Assembly (NCBI GenBank): GCA_014529385.2
Contig: CM043971.1
Coordinates: 99,235,985 to 99,299,984 of the forward strand
Direction of reading: 5' to 3'
DNA: 64,000 bases
Source of the DNA: Adiantum capillus-veneris
Taxonomy: Eukaryota > Streptophyta > Polypodiopsida > Polypodiales > Pteridaceae
Of this stretch, positions 22,801 through 33,200 are shown piece by piece (within the stretch, counting starts at the first letter, position 1; each line of letters begins with the position of its first letter). The position numbers and the translations under genes were made by a program. The notes below the pieces were generated by a model. It saw only the letters and a list, made by a program, of their open reading frames with translations, did no database searches and was not told where the DNA came from.

Positions 22801-25087
22801 TTCAATGGAACCCACCTTAGACAAGTGAAGTACCTTGAAACCAAACCCCCATAATACAACCTACTAAATAGGTTGGAAAATTGGTGGGATATGAAACCAT
22901 CCATGATAGAGCATAGTATAGGTGAAAACATAGTGGTCCTTATATCAATTACCCATGCATAGCTTGGACAAGTGGTGGACCTTGATTCTCTCTATGTTTC
23001 AATGGATCCTATCTTGGACTAGAGATATATCTTACTTAGTTCCATGCTTCAATGGATTGTAGCTTGGATAAGGAGTGGAACTTCAAACAAAACTCCACAG
23101 CATAGCATATATTAACAATTCATGGGTTTTATAGAGATTGTCTTGCCTATTTTGGAGAGTTGGTACACCTTTATTCTCCATTCTTCAATGGATCTGAGGT
23201 TGGACAAGCGGAGCTGGAGAAGTGGTCAACCTTAAAATGAAACCTCCCATGCTACAACCCATCATAGATCGTATATGTAGTGGACCTTGAAACTCTTTTA
23301 TGTCCCTAGCTTAGAGAAGCATTGCACTCTTGATTATCTCCATACATGAAGGCAAGGTTGGACAAGTGGTGGACCTTCAAACCAGAATCTCTATGCAATA
23401 ATAGGCAAGTGGTGGAGCTTGTTTTCTCCATGTTCCAATGGAGCCTAGCTTAGACAAACAATGGAGCTTGCTTCTCTCCATGTTTCAATGGATCCTAGCT
23501 TAGAAAAGTGGTGGAGCTTTCCTTCTCTTCATGTTCCAATGGACCATAGCTTAGACAAGTGGTAGACCTTGAAAAACACCCCCCGTATACAACATATTAT
23601 GGGGTTTTCATGTTTCAATGGCTCCTAGCTTGGACAAATGGTAGAGCTTGCTTCTCTTTATGTTTCAATGGATCCAATCTTAGCCAAGTGGTGGACCTTG
23701 AAACAAGAATCCCCCCCCCCCCCATGTACAATGTATTATGGGTTTTGAAAGCACTGGGAGAAAATAATAGCTTTGATAAGTGGTGGACCTTGCTTCTCTC
23801 CATGCTTCAATGGAGCCGAGGTTGGACACATGTTGGAGAGAAGATGGTTGCCCATGAAATAAGACCATGCATGCTATAATCAATCATATGTTGTACACAT
23901 GGTGGACCTTGCAATTGTTTTATATGCCTAACTTGGACAAGTGGAGGACCCTTGATTACCTCTAGATATCAACAACAAGCCAAGTTTGGACAAGTGTAGT
24001 ACCACCAAACCAGAATCTATATGCTACAATAGAGTATAGGTAGGACACGCGATGAACCTTGATATCAAACCATCCATGCTACTAGAGATGATAGGTTTCA
24101 CATGTGGTGGAACCTTGTATCAATGTTCTATGTGTAGTTTTTGACTAGTGATAGACCTTGAAACTAATCCCTCTAGGCTACAAGAAAAAAGAGATGGATG
24201 AGGAGGCTAGACTACTTTTGTTGCATCAATGCATCCCATGTTACCACATATACTATAGGGTTCTTGGATAAGTGTTGGATCTTGTGTCAATGCTCCATGT
24301 CTAGCTTGGACAAGTGGTGGACCTTGGTTCTCTCTATGCTTCAAATGGGCAATAGATTGGAGACACAGTGGCCTTTTTTTTCCAATGATTTTATTTTTTG
24401 GAAACCTTGGAGGCACCATGTAAGAGGCACTCTAAGTCTTCCATACAATGGACCTATTGGACTATAAAATAATGATATCTTTCTTTGATATTGTCATTAT
24501 TTTATGCATAATATTATCTTCTTTTTGCAGACACAAAGGAGTTAAGTGATATAAAAACTAGATGTATTTCACACTATGATTGGCATGAAGATCCTTTTGG
24601 GACACCAACTTTTCCTATTCCCAAAGATGTAATTTTCCATATTAACGGTGTGGATTTTGAAGTGCGACTTTCATGTATTGAAGGAGCTGGTTATGGGCTA
24701 TTTGTGCATACTACCCTGGAAAGTGGTTTGACTATTCTAAACTATGGAGGGCATAAGTATAGATTTCAAGACTGGAAAAAGATATGCAAAATATTTCCAA
24801 GAGCTTATAAATATTCTCTTCTAGAGGATCCAAACATAGAAGAAGAGGAAGATCAATCATACATTATTGGTTGTGTAGAAGAAGGAAACGTGTCGGGCTA
24901 TATAAATAGTTCTCACAGTACAAATGTCTGTCCCAACGTACGCTATACATTTGATCCAAATTTGCCACCTTGGCATAAATGCACCTCTTCACACATCAAG
25001 TCAGAAGAATATGGCCATGTATGCATTGAGACTATTTGTCAAGTTGAAGCAGGAGAAGAGTTGTTTGCTGACTATAACTTTACTTGA
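19815..25087 (+). CDS. ParB/DGQHR-like domain protein with C-terminal SET domain (spliced)
   Basis: Three exons join in phase: 19815-20468, 20553-21933 and 24531-25087, giving about 863 residues. Introns are 84 bp (GATGGGAT|GTAAGT to TTTTTAG|GC) and 2,597 bp (ACAC|GTATGT to TTTTTGCAG|ACAC). The first exon has LAPDHYNARIMD and then YWILDGQHSIYAAK near residues 115-130. That is the shape of ParB/sulfiredoxin-like and DGQHR domains, with Ser where DGQHR has Arg. The middle exon is unrecognised and ends with an acidic/Gln-rich stretch. The last exon has SET motifs: CIEGAGYGLF, INSSHSTNVCPNVRY and GEELFADYNF at the very end. SET domains methylate lysines with S-adenosylmethionine. The usual NHS..PN is NSSHSTNVCPN here, so activity is uncertain. 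A nuclear chromatin role is inference. The upstream exon at 19282 is broken, so the locus may be a pseudogene. Confidence 0.7.
20469..20552 (+). other. Intron of ParB-like/SET gene (84 bp)
   Basis: Donor GTAAGT at 20469 and acceptor TTTCTTTTTAG ending at 20552 flank coding sequence in phase 0. The short AT-rich form matches the introns of the gene at the right edge of the window. Confidence 0.8.
21934..24530 (+). other. Satellite-filled intron of ParB-like/SET gene (2.6 kb)
   Basis: The intron is bounded by GTATGT and TTTTTGCAG in phase 1. From about 22440 to 24360 it holds many plus-oriented copies of the satellite core with the surrounding 50 bp unit (ATGTTTCAATGGAGC..CTTGGACAAGTGG..). Copies are more diverged than in the main array and do not form clean 440 bp units. 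A run of about 15 C lies near 23710, where sequencing or assembly error is likely. Confidence 0.8.
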
Positions 25088-25729
25088 CATTGTAAAGTAT
25101 TGTACATGGATGGAAATCTCAAGTACATGCATCATTTTCATTTTTCATGGATGAAATCTCAAGTAAATATAACATTTGATTATTGTTTAGTTTATGTTCA
25201 ACGAGAATCTAGAGTGCTCTTATGCTTTGTGTGTTGTCTAACATATTTGACTACCTTGGCCATAGAATCTTGATTCTACTCTAGATTTGTGATAAATCTT
25301 ACCAAAATTTAATCAATGTCTAGGTTGGACAAGTGGTGGGGCTTCAAACATTACTGTCTTAAACAAGTGGAGTTATCTTACTTGAATAAGTGGTGGCCTT
25401 TGAATCCAAATCTAAGCCAAATCTCTAATTATTTTCTTGTAGTCTAGGTTGGACATTTGGTGGACCTTGTATCCATGTTTCCTCAACAAGGGTGGCTTTT
25501 AGTTTTCACTTTAAGTACTCATCTTTAATAAAGTGTAGGATGGAAAATGTTGAGTTAGTAGATTGTATTTTAGACAAGTGGTGTTTGGTGTACGAATGCT
25601 GAAAATGGTTGCAAGGATTCTAACAACGACTTTACCTTAAATAAATTTCTTACTAGGAGTTCTACATATAAATATGGTGAATAAAATTCTAGTGGTTTTG
25701 AGATACCATTTGTGTGTGTGTTTTCTTAG
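25088..25729. other. Spacer between SET and FCP1-like genes with satellite core copies
   Basis: Scattered copies of the core (TTGGACAAGTGGTGG near 25324, TTGGACATTTGGTGGACC near 25450) lie between the SET stop and a splice acceptor (GTGTTTTCTTAG) ending at 25729. The FCP1-like gene therefore probably has an upstream exon, with this spacer as intron or promoter. No donor could be assigned. Confidence 0.5.
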
Positions 25730-25743
25730 ATTCACAAACTGGG

Positions 25744-26928
25744 ATGGATAATGCTCCTATGGTTCAGTCAACAACTATAGAATCCATAGATTCTATGGTT
25801 TCTAAAGTGCCCAAGATGGATGATATTTCTATACTAGAGTCTAGTGTTGTGCAACTTGAGCAAGCTTCCAATGATGAGAACCAAGAAATCGATGCTTAAA
25901 AAATGCAACATACATCAAAAGACACTGAAAAGTCCACTCACAAGCTATTGCCAATTGGTACTACGTCATGTAGCGTAGATGTTGAGAAATCCATGCTTAC
26001 AATTATATTGGATTTAAATGGTCTATTGTTGAAACGTTCCCCTCAACCATCCTCACACCACAACTCAGTGCAAATGGATTCAAAAAGATATATTATACTC
26101 AGGCCAGGTTGCATCCAATTCTTGAAGACTATTTTACAAAGGTTTAATGTTGCAATTTGGTCGACAGCTACTAGGAATAATGTGTATCAAATCCTTGCAG
26201 CACTAAACAACTTAGCTGAGGATACATTTCCTTTCTTTGCAATTTGGTCGCAAGATGTTTGCTACACCGCTCAAACTCAAAAATTGTTTAGACCCGACAA
26301 TCCAAACGTTGAGGCAATGTTCAAGCCTCTAGCCAAAATTGCCATGGGGTTTGAATGTGATCCACAAAGAACAGTGCTTATTGATGACTCTCCTTACAAG
26401 GGATGTATTTCACCAACAAACAATTGCATTTTTCCACCACAATTTGATGCTGAGAAGATGGTTGACAATATGCTCTTGGAGGAGCTACTGCCATACTTGA
26501 TTCAGCTTGATGAGAGAAGGGATGTGCGTGATTTAATTGCTTCTAATCGTTATGGACAACCTATAGTGACAAATGATAGTGAATACAAACAAATCATGGA
26601 GTATTGGAAGCAGAAAAATGATGTTTGGTCAGCTAAGGTGTTCTTTACAAGAAGAATACCACCTGCAAAAGGTGACAGAGATGAAACTATCATTGAAGAT
26701 GCAAGTGACACAAGCCACCGCAATGAAATGAGAAGAGCCCAAATACAAGAGATCTTGGCAAAGGAGCGTACACCCATTGAAATCATGAAGGCGTCACAAT
26801 TGACCACTTTAGCTAGGCAATTGGGTTGTAACACAAAAGGAGTTTTGAAGGCAACCACAGCAAAGGCTTATATAAATAAGGTGAAAGCTGAGAACAATCT
26901 TCTAAGGCTGGATAGAAAGCAACCCTAA
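25744..26928 (+). CDS. FCP1/NIF-like HAD phosphatase with D-x-N active-site variant
   Basis: The main frame from ATG 25903 encodes 341 residues. HAD motif I is IILDLNGLLL: the nucleophile Asp is present, but the second Asp of the usual DxDx(T/V) is Asn. RPGCIQFL and VAIWSTATRNN follow, then LIDDSPYKGC as the later acidic motif. This matches the FCP1/NIF (Pfam NIF) order. From memory, a plant clade with DLNG at this place exists. The C-terminal 70 residues are basic and helical (LTTLARQLGCNTKGVLKATT), possibly SAP-like. A preceding in-frame block starts at ATG 25744 (MDNAPMVQSTTIESIDSM) and is closed by TAA at 25897, one codon before ATG 25903. That is either a nonsense change or a short upstream frame. 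The general acid usually sits at the second Asp, so catalysis is doubtful. Gypsy I starts 61 bp downstream. Confidence 0.7.
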
Positions 26929-26989
26929 GGTACTAGTGACATGTCATATATTCTTGATACACATGCTTGAACACTCATGTGCATGGTAT

Positions 26990-28598
26990 TGATAGCCGTT
27001 TTTCGGCTCTTTGTAATTGCCACAATGAGTTACCTCACCCTACCAAAATCACACAAACACTGTGTCTATCCCTACCATTTCACTGTACATAGGCGTGCGT
27101 GAGTCACGGGACTTTTCCCATATCTTCTTCAAAAACCCTCAATTAGCTAGTCATTGGGCTAGTTGAGCCAAAAAAATAAAAAAAATAAAAAAATAAAAGT
27201 ATATTATGGCCTCTTTGTGTGTAAATATTTCATTGTATATATGGCCTAAATATAGGGATTTTTTATAATTATTTTGGTATTTTATTTAAATATTTCTACT
27301 TAGGTGTGTGTTTTATTAAACCTATGTACACCTTCTTTCATCCTCTTACACCATAATTATATTTTTTGCCAATATGTACATACTCTAACCTCATATTTTT
27401 CCTTTATACAAATCACTCCCACATTTTCACCCTCACCCTCGTGAAAACAAAAAATTGATTTCTACTCATTGGTTACTTTTATTATATTATTTACTTGCAT
27501 ACCTTTTCCTCTTTCACCCAAAATAATTCAAGGAGGGACCATATCATATGATTCCAATATCTTTCCATATCCATAACTCCTCCATATTTTTATTATTTTT
27601 ACTCATTATTCTAACACCATGTGCTCATTGAGCTAAAGTCCATGAATAGTCCATACACTAGTCCCACCATGTATATATTTCTTATTTCACCAATAATCCT
27701 CCTCCATGCATGGGTCAAGGGCAACTTGAATGCCTTGTATTATAATATGACAAAGGAGGGGCTCACTCTTGGATGCATTGTCCAAATTCAACAAAGGAGG
27801 GGGCCACTAAAAGACTTTTGCAGGCATAAAAAACAGGCTTTTTGGTGAGAATTTTGGCACCTATCTCCACTCCGAATTTGAAGCGGTGGTCAAAAGAGAA
27901 AATGTAGCCCACGCTCTGAATAATCACCTCAAATTTTTTCATGATTTTTGGAGCTACCAGCGGTGAGCTATGATTTTTTGAGTGGACCCCAGTTTGCCCA
28001 CTTTTCTCACAAGTAGCCCTTAGTCTTCTCTCACCCTTCCACACACCTACTCACTCTTACACATCCCTCCCTCTCCTTCCCTCACTCAAACCTGCAATTT
28101 CCATGGCTTCTCCCACCCTCTTCACCATTACCCTTCTCTTTCATCCCTATAGTTCTTTTATGAACCTCTACATACATACACCCTCTCCATGTCTCTCTCT
28201 ATTGCTGCTATGTTACAATTTCATTTACCTCTCCTAAAATATCTAAAATTCAGCATCTTAACCATGATAACTTCTGCAAATTGAGGATTTTTCATCAACA
28301 AATCCTCTTTTCATCGTGGTGGTCAACCGTGGCGGCGGCGTAAAGAAGCGAAGAAGAAGAAGAAGACCAACGGTCATTTTTTCCACAATCTACACAAGGG
28401 TGAGTTCAAGCTTCTTAAAAGCTTCACCATCTCAATGATTCTCTTTTAATTCACCCCTCTTCCTTCATCAAATCAACTCACTCTACCCATTGTAAATGTA
28501 ACATTGACTTTCTAGTGATTACTAACGACTAACATACTAACACAAAATAGCATTGACCTAACCATAAAAGACACCTCACCTCAAGACATGTATAGTAA

Positions 28599-28645
<47 letters not shown>

Positions 28646-29672
28646 CCCCCTTCCTTAAAACTTACTTTCACCTTCTCTACCATCAATAATGCTCTCTTTT
28701 GAGCCCACACCCATGACTCAAGCAGACAAAGAAGGCCCGCAATGTTTTGATATTCAAAAAAATCATAATCCTGATTTGTTAGCTTGTAAATTAGGATTTT
28801 CAATAATCTTAATGAGGGGTCTCCAACCTATAAATAGGCCCCTCTCCTTCTTGTAAAACACCCTCCAATATCTCACATAGCACCCCAACACTCTATGCGT
28901 GAGGAGAGACTTAGGTGTAGCAACCACTTGTGAGCTTCACTCTTGGTGTGAGAGAAGCCTTCAAGCTACACATTGCAAGTGAGAGAGCGTGAGTTCCACA
29001 AATCTCAAAACCACTATTGTATATGCTCCTTCATCATCAATAAATTGAGGTTTGGTGCATCAGAGGAGTGATTCGACGTTCAAATCTTCGTCCTTCCATT
29101 TGTGCAATACGGTTTGGTGAATTCAAGGTGACTTGTGTATTTGAGTTTTATCGGTTGATCTTGATTTTAGAAAGTGTTTTAGTGTGTTTTTCATTGCCAG
29201 TTTTGTGTCCATTGTAAGAGGGTATTGTGGTGAGAGGTCTCCCACACCCTAAGACAGTGTGTGTGTGTTTTGGCAATGTTTAGCAATCACTAAGCATTGA
29301 GTGAGTTTATACAAGTTCTACGATAGCATCATAACGAACCATCTCCATTTGCAAGTCACAAATACGGTATTACGCAAGATCCTTTTCTCTCTCTCTTCCC
29401 TTTGCTCTAGCTCTCTCTGGTCCAGTTTGTGTGTGTCTTGGTGTGAGGTTGTTTGTGTGTGTTGTGTGGTGCATCTTCTTGGTTGTGCCAAAATCTCTCT
29501 TGCGTCCTAGTTCGCATACCATAACTAGGTGGTGCCCCTATCTTGTTTGGGTTTGGCTGTGGGTTTGTTGTTGTGTTGTGCTTGTGGTTGCCCCAGCCCC
29601 AATTGAGCAGCACGGGAGCCTTGAGGGGTGTTTAGAGGTCGCCTCTCTTGTTGCCCGCCCCAGACCGCCTCA
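26990..29672 (+). repeat. Gypsy I 5' LTR (2.68 kb)
   Basis: It starts TGATAGCCGTTTTTCGGC and ends GCCCCAGACCGCCTCA. It contains a CT microsatellite near 28600-28650, a TATA box at 28829 and a GT-rich 3' part. Small open frames inside are mirrored exactly in the other LTR and are not considered genes. Confidence 0.95.
28829..28836 (+). promoter_or_regulatory. TATA box of Gypsy I 5' LTR
   Basis: TATAAATA followed by GGCCCC is the only well-formed TATA element in the LTR. Transcription would start some 25-35 bp downstream. The identical site in the 3' LTR is at 37446-37453. Confidence 0.6.
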
Positions 29673-29676
29673 ATTT

Positions 29677-29693
29677 TGGTGCCCCCACTGAGG
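29677..29693 (+). other. Candidate primer binding site of Gypsy I
   Basis: TGGTGCCCCCACTGAGG begins four bases after the LTR's terminal CA, the expected place. It does not match the common methionine-initiator or Asp-type sites that I can recall, so the tRNA is not assigned. Confidence 0.5.
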
Positions 29694-29750
29694 AAAGGCT
29701 TGTGTATCTTTTTGTGTAGGTTCAACCTTTAGCATAGTCAAGTAGGTTGC

Positions 29751-29963
29751 ATGAATCACGAGAATTTGTATGATCCTTTCATTCCCATTGCAAGGCAAAA
29801 GGTACACATAATTGTTAGTACTAAGTTGCAATTTCAGCGAGTAATTCGTAGGATTTTAGGTCCTCTTAGGTTGGCCGAGATAAACGCTTCAGTAAACCCT
29901 TTTATTTTGCCTCTGATTAGGTACGACCTTAGTTTGGACGTCTATATTTTTGTTTTGTTTTGA
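29751..29963 (+). CDS. Leader ORF 1 of Gypsy I (70 aa)
   Basis: This small frame lies between the primer binding site and gag. Its last 30 residues include RLAEINASVNPFILPLIRYD and a hydrophobic Phe/Leu end. It is clearly related to the next leader ORF, where RVGEILASPNPVILPLIDYH aligns to the same place. Retained similarity between the two argues for past coding function, but nothing indicates what it does. It is unlike any retroelement protein I recognise. Confidence 0.45.
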   Translation: MNHENLYDPFIPIARQKVHIIVSTKLQFQRVIRRILGPLRLAEINASVNPFILPLIRYDLSLDVYIFVLF

Positions 29964-29984
29964 GTATTAGGTCATGCATAGACC

Positions 29985-30203
29985 ATGGATAATGGCCCAG
30001 GAATAGAGGTTTTCCCCTTCCATTTCACTCCACACATTAGAATAAACATTGCAATTAGTAGAAAAATCCATTTTCAACAACGTATGGTATTCATGTTTGG
30101 TGCCCAAAGAGTAGGAGAAATTCTCGCATCACCAAACCCTGTCATTCTACCTCTTATTGATTATCATAGGTCATTTGATGTGAATATTTTTATTTTGTTG
30201 TAG
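29985..30203 (+). CDS. Leader ORF 2 of Gypsy I (72 aa), paralogue of leader ORF 1
   Basis: The product starts MDNGPGIEVFPFHFTPHIRI and shares the C-terminal pattern (R-[LV]-x-E-I-x-A-S-x-N-P-x-I-L-P-L-I) with leader ORF 1. Both have an internal basic segment and end in a hydrophobic tail. The stop is 85 bp before the gag start at 30288. It could be translated as an upstream ORF. Function is unknown. Confidence 0.45.
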   Translation: MDNGPGIEVFPFHFTPHIRINIAISRKIHFQQRMVFMFGAQRVGEILASPNPVILPLIDYHRSFDVNIFILL

Positions 30204-30287
30204 AATAGATTGCAATTTAGAAAATATTATTGTGTAAATCTTTTAAAGAAAGAAAAAACAAAAACGCGTCACTTTGAAATTAATTCA

Positions 30288-33200
30288 ATGGAGAGCCAAC
30301 GCCAAATGTCTGGATATCCTCTTTTCTTTGGAGAGCCTAGAGAGGATGCAGAATTATTTCTAGCGAATTTCAAGATGTCTTGCCGTATCAAGAGGATAGT
30401 AACTGATCAAGAACGTGTAGAAATGTTTGAGGTGGTCCTTAGGAAAGATGCTAGCACTTGGTTTGACTCTTTGCCTGAGGAATTTAAAGGGAATTACACG
30501 GAAGTTTTGAATCGTTTCAAGAAATACTTCTTTGATCCCCAAAACACTCAGAAATTATGGCAAGACATTGTTTCTCATAAGCAAAAAGACTTAGATGACT
30601 ACTACTTGTACAAGCAAGAGTTCCTACGTCTTTGGGCTCTATGGATACGAAATGTTGCTAACCCTGGTGATGGTGCAGAATTTCTAAAGAAGGAGAGGTT
30701 CATAGCCGGACTCTTTCCTGACCTTAAGGTAAAAGTTGAGGTGGGTGCACCTGCTACTTTTGATGCAGCTGAAACTAGGGCTGCTGAGAAGTATAGGAAA
30801 CTCAAGTGCTTAAGGGGAGAGGTTCCAATAGAAGGTCTTAGACCCAAAGGTAAGTCACAAGCATCAACATCGAGGGAGCTTCCTGAGGTAACGGTGGAAG
30901 TAATTGAGAAGTTAAACGAATCTTTAAGCAGCCTGTCAATTCACCTTGCACAAGCTGTAGGTCCAAAGGGACAAGCAAAGAAGTCTGAAGAGCGAGACCC
31001 ACGACCTAGGAGAGTCTTGCAATGTTGGAATTGCGGAGAGTCTGGACATGGGATGTATAATTGTCCTTGGCCCCGTGGAGAGCCAGGGAGACCTAACTTG
31101 AATTACCCAGTGATGAATGCAGGAGAAGGAGCTGGTCAACAACCAAGGCTTCTACAAAGGCCAAATGGACCAAGACCACCTCCACAAGGGGTAGAAGGAG
31201 TTCCACCTTTGCCAGATCCAAATGTGCATGTGGTAGAGGTGACAAATTCAAATGAGGTTGACATGGAAGCCAATGGCATTAAGCGTGGCCGACGAAAAGG
31301 TAAAGAGAAAGAAGGAGTCACATCACAGAGTGACCATGGACAAGGCAAGAAGGCAAAGGAAACCAAGGAAACCAAGGAAACCAAGAGGACTCGACGTCGT
31401 ATCAACCTCCAAGACTTCCCTCTTGGACATGGTATGGCTCCATACAACCTGTTGGAAGACATGCGAGGTAAGGGTCCTGATATCTCATGGCCTCAGTTTC
31501 TTGCATTATGCCCACAAGTTAGGAGGGATTTAACAAGGGCACTTAGCACTAGGAGAAAGGTAAAAGAGAGTGTGCCTGTTGTAAAAATTGCACAAGCTGA
31601 AATGAATGAGGACATTACACCGGTGCTAGACTGTTACATCAAAGGGAGATTGGTTAGGAAAGGTCTAGTGGATGGGGGTGCACAAATTTGCATCATGACA
31701 GAGGGACTCATGCAAAGACTAGGCATGCACATCCATGAGACACCTGAAATCAAAGTGAAAATGGCAAACAATAGCAAGGCTAGGTGCGTAGGAATTTGTA
31801 AAAACGTTTTTGTGGAGGCCTTTGGCATTAAGAAGGCAGTGGATTTTTATGTTATGTCGACCAAGGGAAGTGGTTATCCATTTATCCTAGGAAGACCATG
31901 GCTAATGAAAATGCGAGCTTTGCAGGATTGGGAGAGTGGGAAATTAATTTGCAGGAATGACAATCATAAGAAGGTTGTCTTTGACATGAAGGAGCAACGC
32001 CAAGAGGAGCTCCATGAAGAATCATCTCAAAGTGAGACGGAAGAAGGTTGGACCGATATCACTTCAGAAGAAGAAAGTAGCAGCAGCATTACTGAAGAGG
32101 AGTCTTCCATCGAAGTCATGGGGGTAAGGTTTAAGCCAAGCAACCAAGAGACCTCTTGTCAAGGCTTGGAGGAGGTAGGTCCTCAAGAGAACGAAGGTGT
32201 TCAAGATGAAGGGATGCTGGAAGGTATGCTATCAACAACACTTACAAAGGATGAAAGAGAGGAGTTCAAATGTGTGCTAAGGAAGTTTCCTAGGCTTTTC
32301 GCTAAAGACTACACCGACGTGCGTGGGGTAGATGTTGTTCAGCACAAGATTGAGTTAAAGCCTGAGGCCACACCTAAAGCTCAGAAGCTACGAAGGCTAG
32401 GAGTTATAAAGGAGCAAGCTCTACTCAAGGAGGTAAGAAAGCTTCTAGCAGCAGGTTTCATTTATCCAGTGGAGAATTCAGAGTGGGTCTCTCCTGTTGT
32501 TGTCACTCCTAAGAAAAACGGAAAGTGGAGGGTGTGTGTGGATTACCGTCCACTCAATGAGGCAACAAAAAGAGATCACTTTCCCCTCCCATTTCAGGAT
32601 GAGATACTAAATGAGGTAGCTGGTCATGAGAAGTACACTGTGTGTGATGGCTACTCAGGCTACTTTCAAATAGGTATCGCATTGGAAGATCAATTGAAAA
32701 CAACCTTTATCACTCCTTGGGGTTGTTATGCTTTTAGAGTCATGCCATTTGGTCTGACAAATGCTCCTGCAACATTCCAACGTTTCATGAACATGGTGTT
32801 TCAAGCATTCTTTGGAAAGTCAATTAGGGTGTTCATTGATGATTTTTGCATTTATAGCTCAGAATCATTGCATCTACAAAGGGTAGAAGAAGGTTTAAAG
32901 AAGCTCTACGACATGGGAGGTCAACTCAACCCCGACAAGTGCCACATAGGTGAGGATGAAGTGATCTTGCTCGGTCACAAGGTTTCCTATAAAGGCATTG
33001 AGGTGGATCCTTCAAAGGCAAAGGCTCTTATTGAGCTCCCCTCACCCAAGAATCTCAAGGAGGTCATATCATTCATTCAAAAAGTGAAGTATATGTCACG
33101 CTTTATTCACTTAGCTTCGGAGTTGCTTCATCCTTTGCAAAAGTTGACACAACAAGTAGAATTTGCATGGTCTGATGAGCTTGAAGAGTATTTTTGTAAC

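Noticed and set aside
19258-27000. Origin of the ParB-like/SET/FCP1 cluster from a giant virus insertion
   Set aside because: Spliceosomal introns, plant-like base composition and absence of any viral hallmark gene (capsid, packaging ATPase, polymerase B) in the window give no support.
27621-28044. 75 and 93 codon frames near 27.6-28.0 kb
   Set aside because: Both are inside the Gypsy I LTR and recur at 36.2-36.7 kb in the other LTR.
29301-29725. Open frames in the GT-rich end of the Gypsy I LTR (also at 37918-38434)
   Set aside because: They occur identically in both LTRs, on both strands, with low-complexity composition. LTR sequence is the better explanation.
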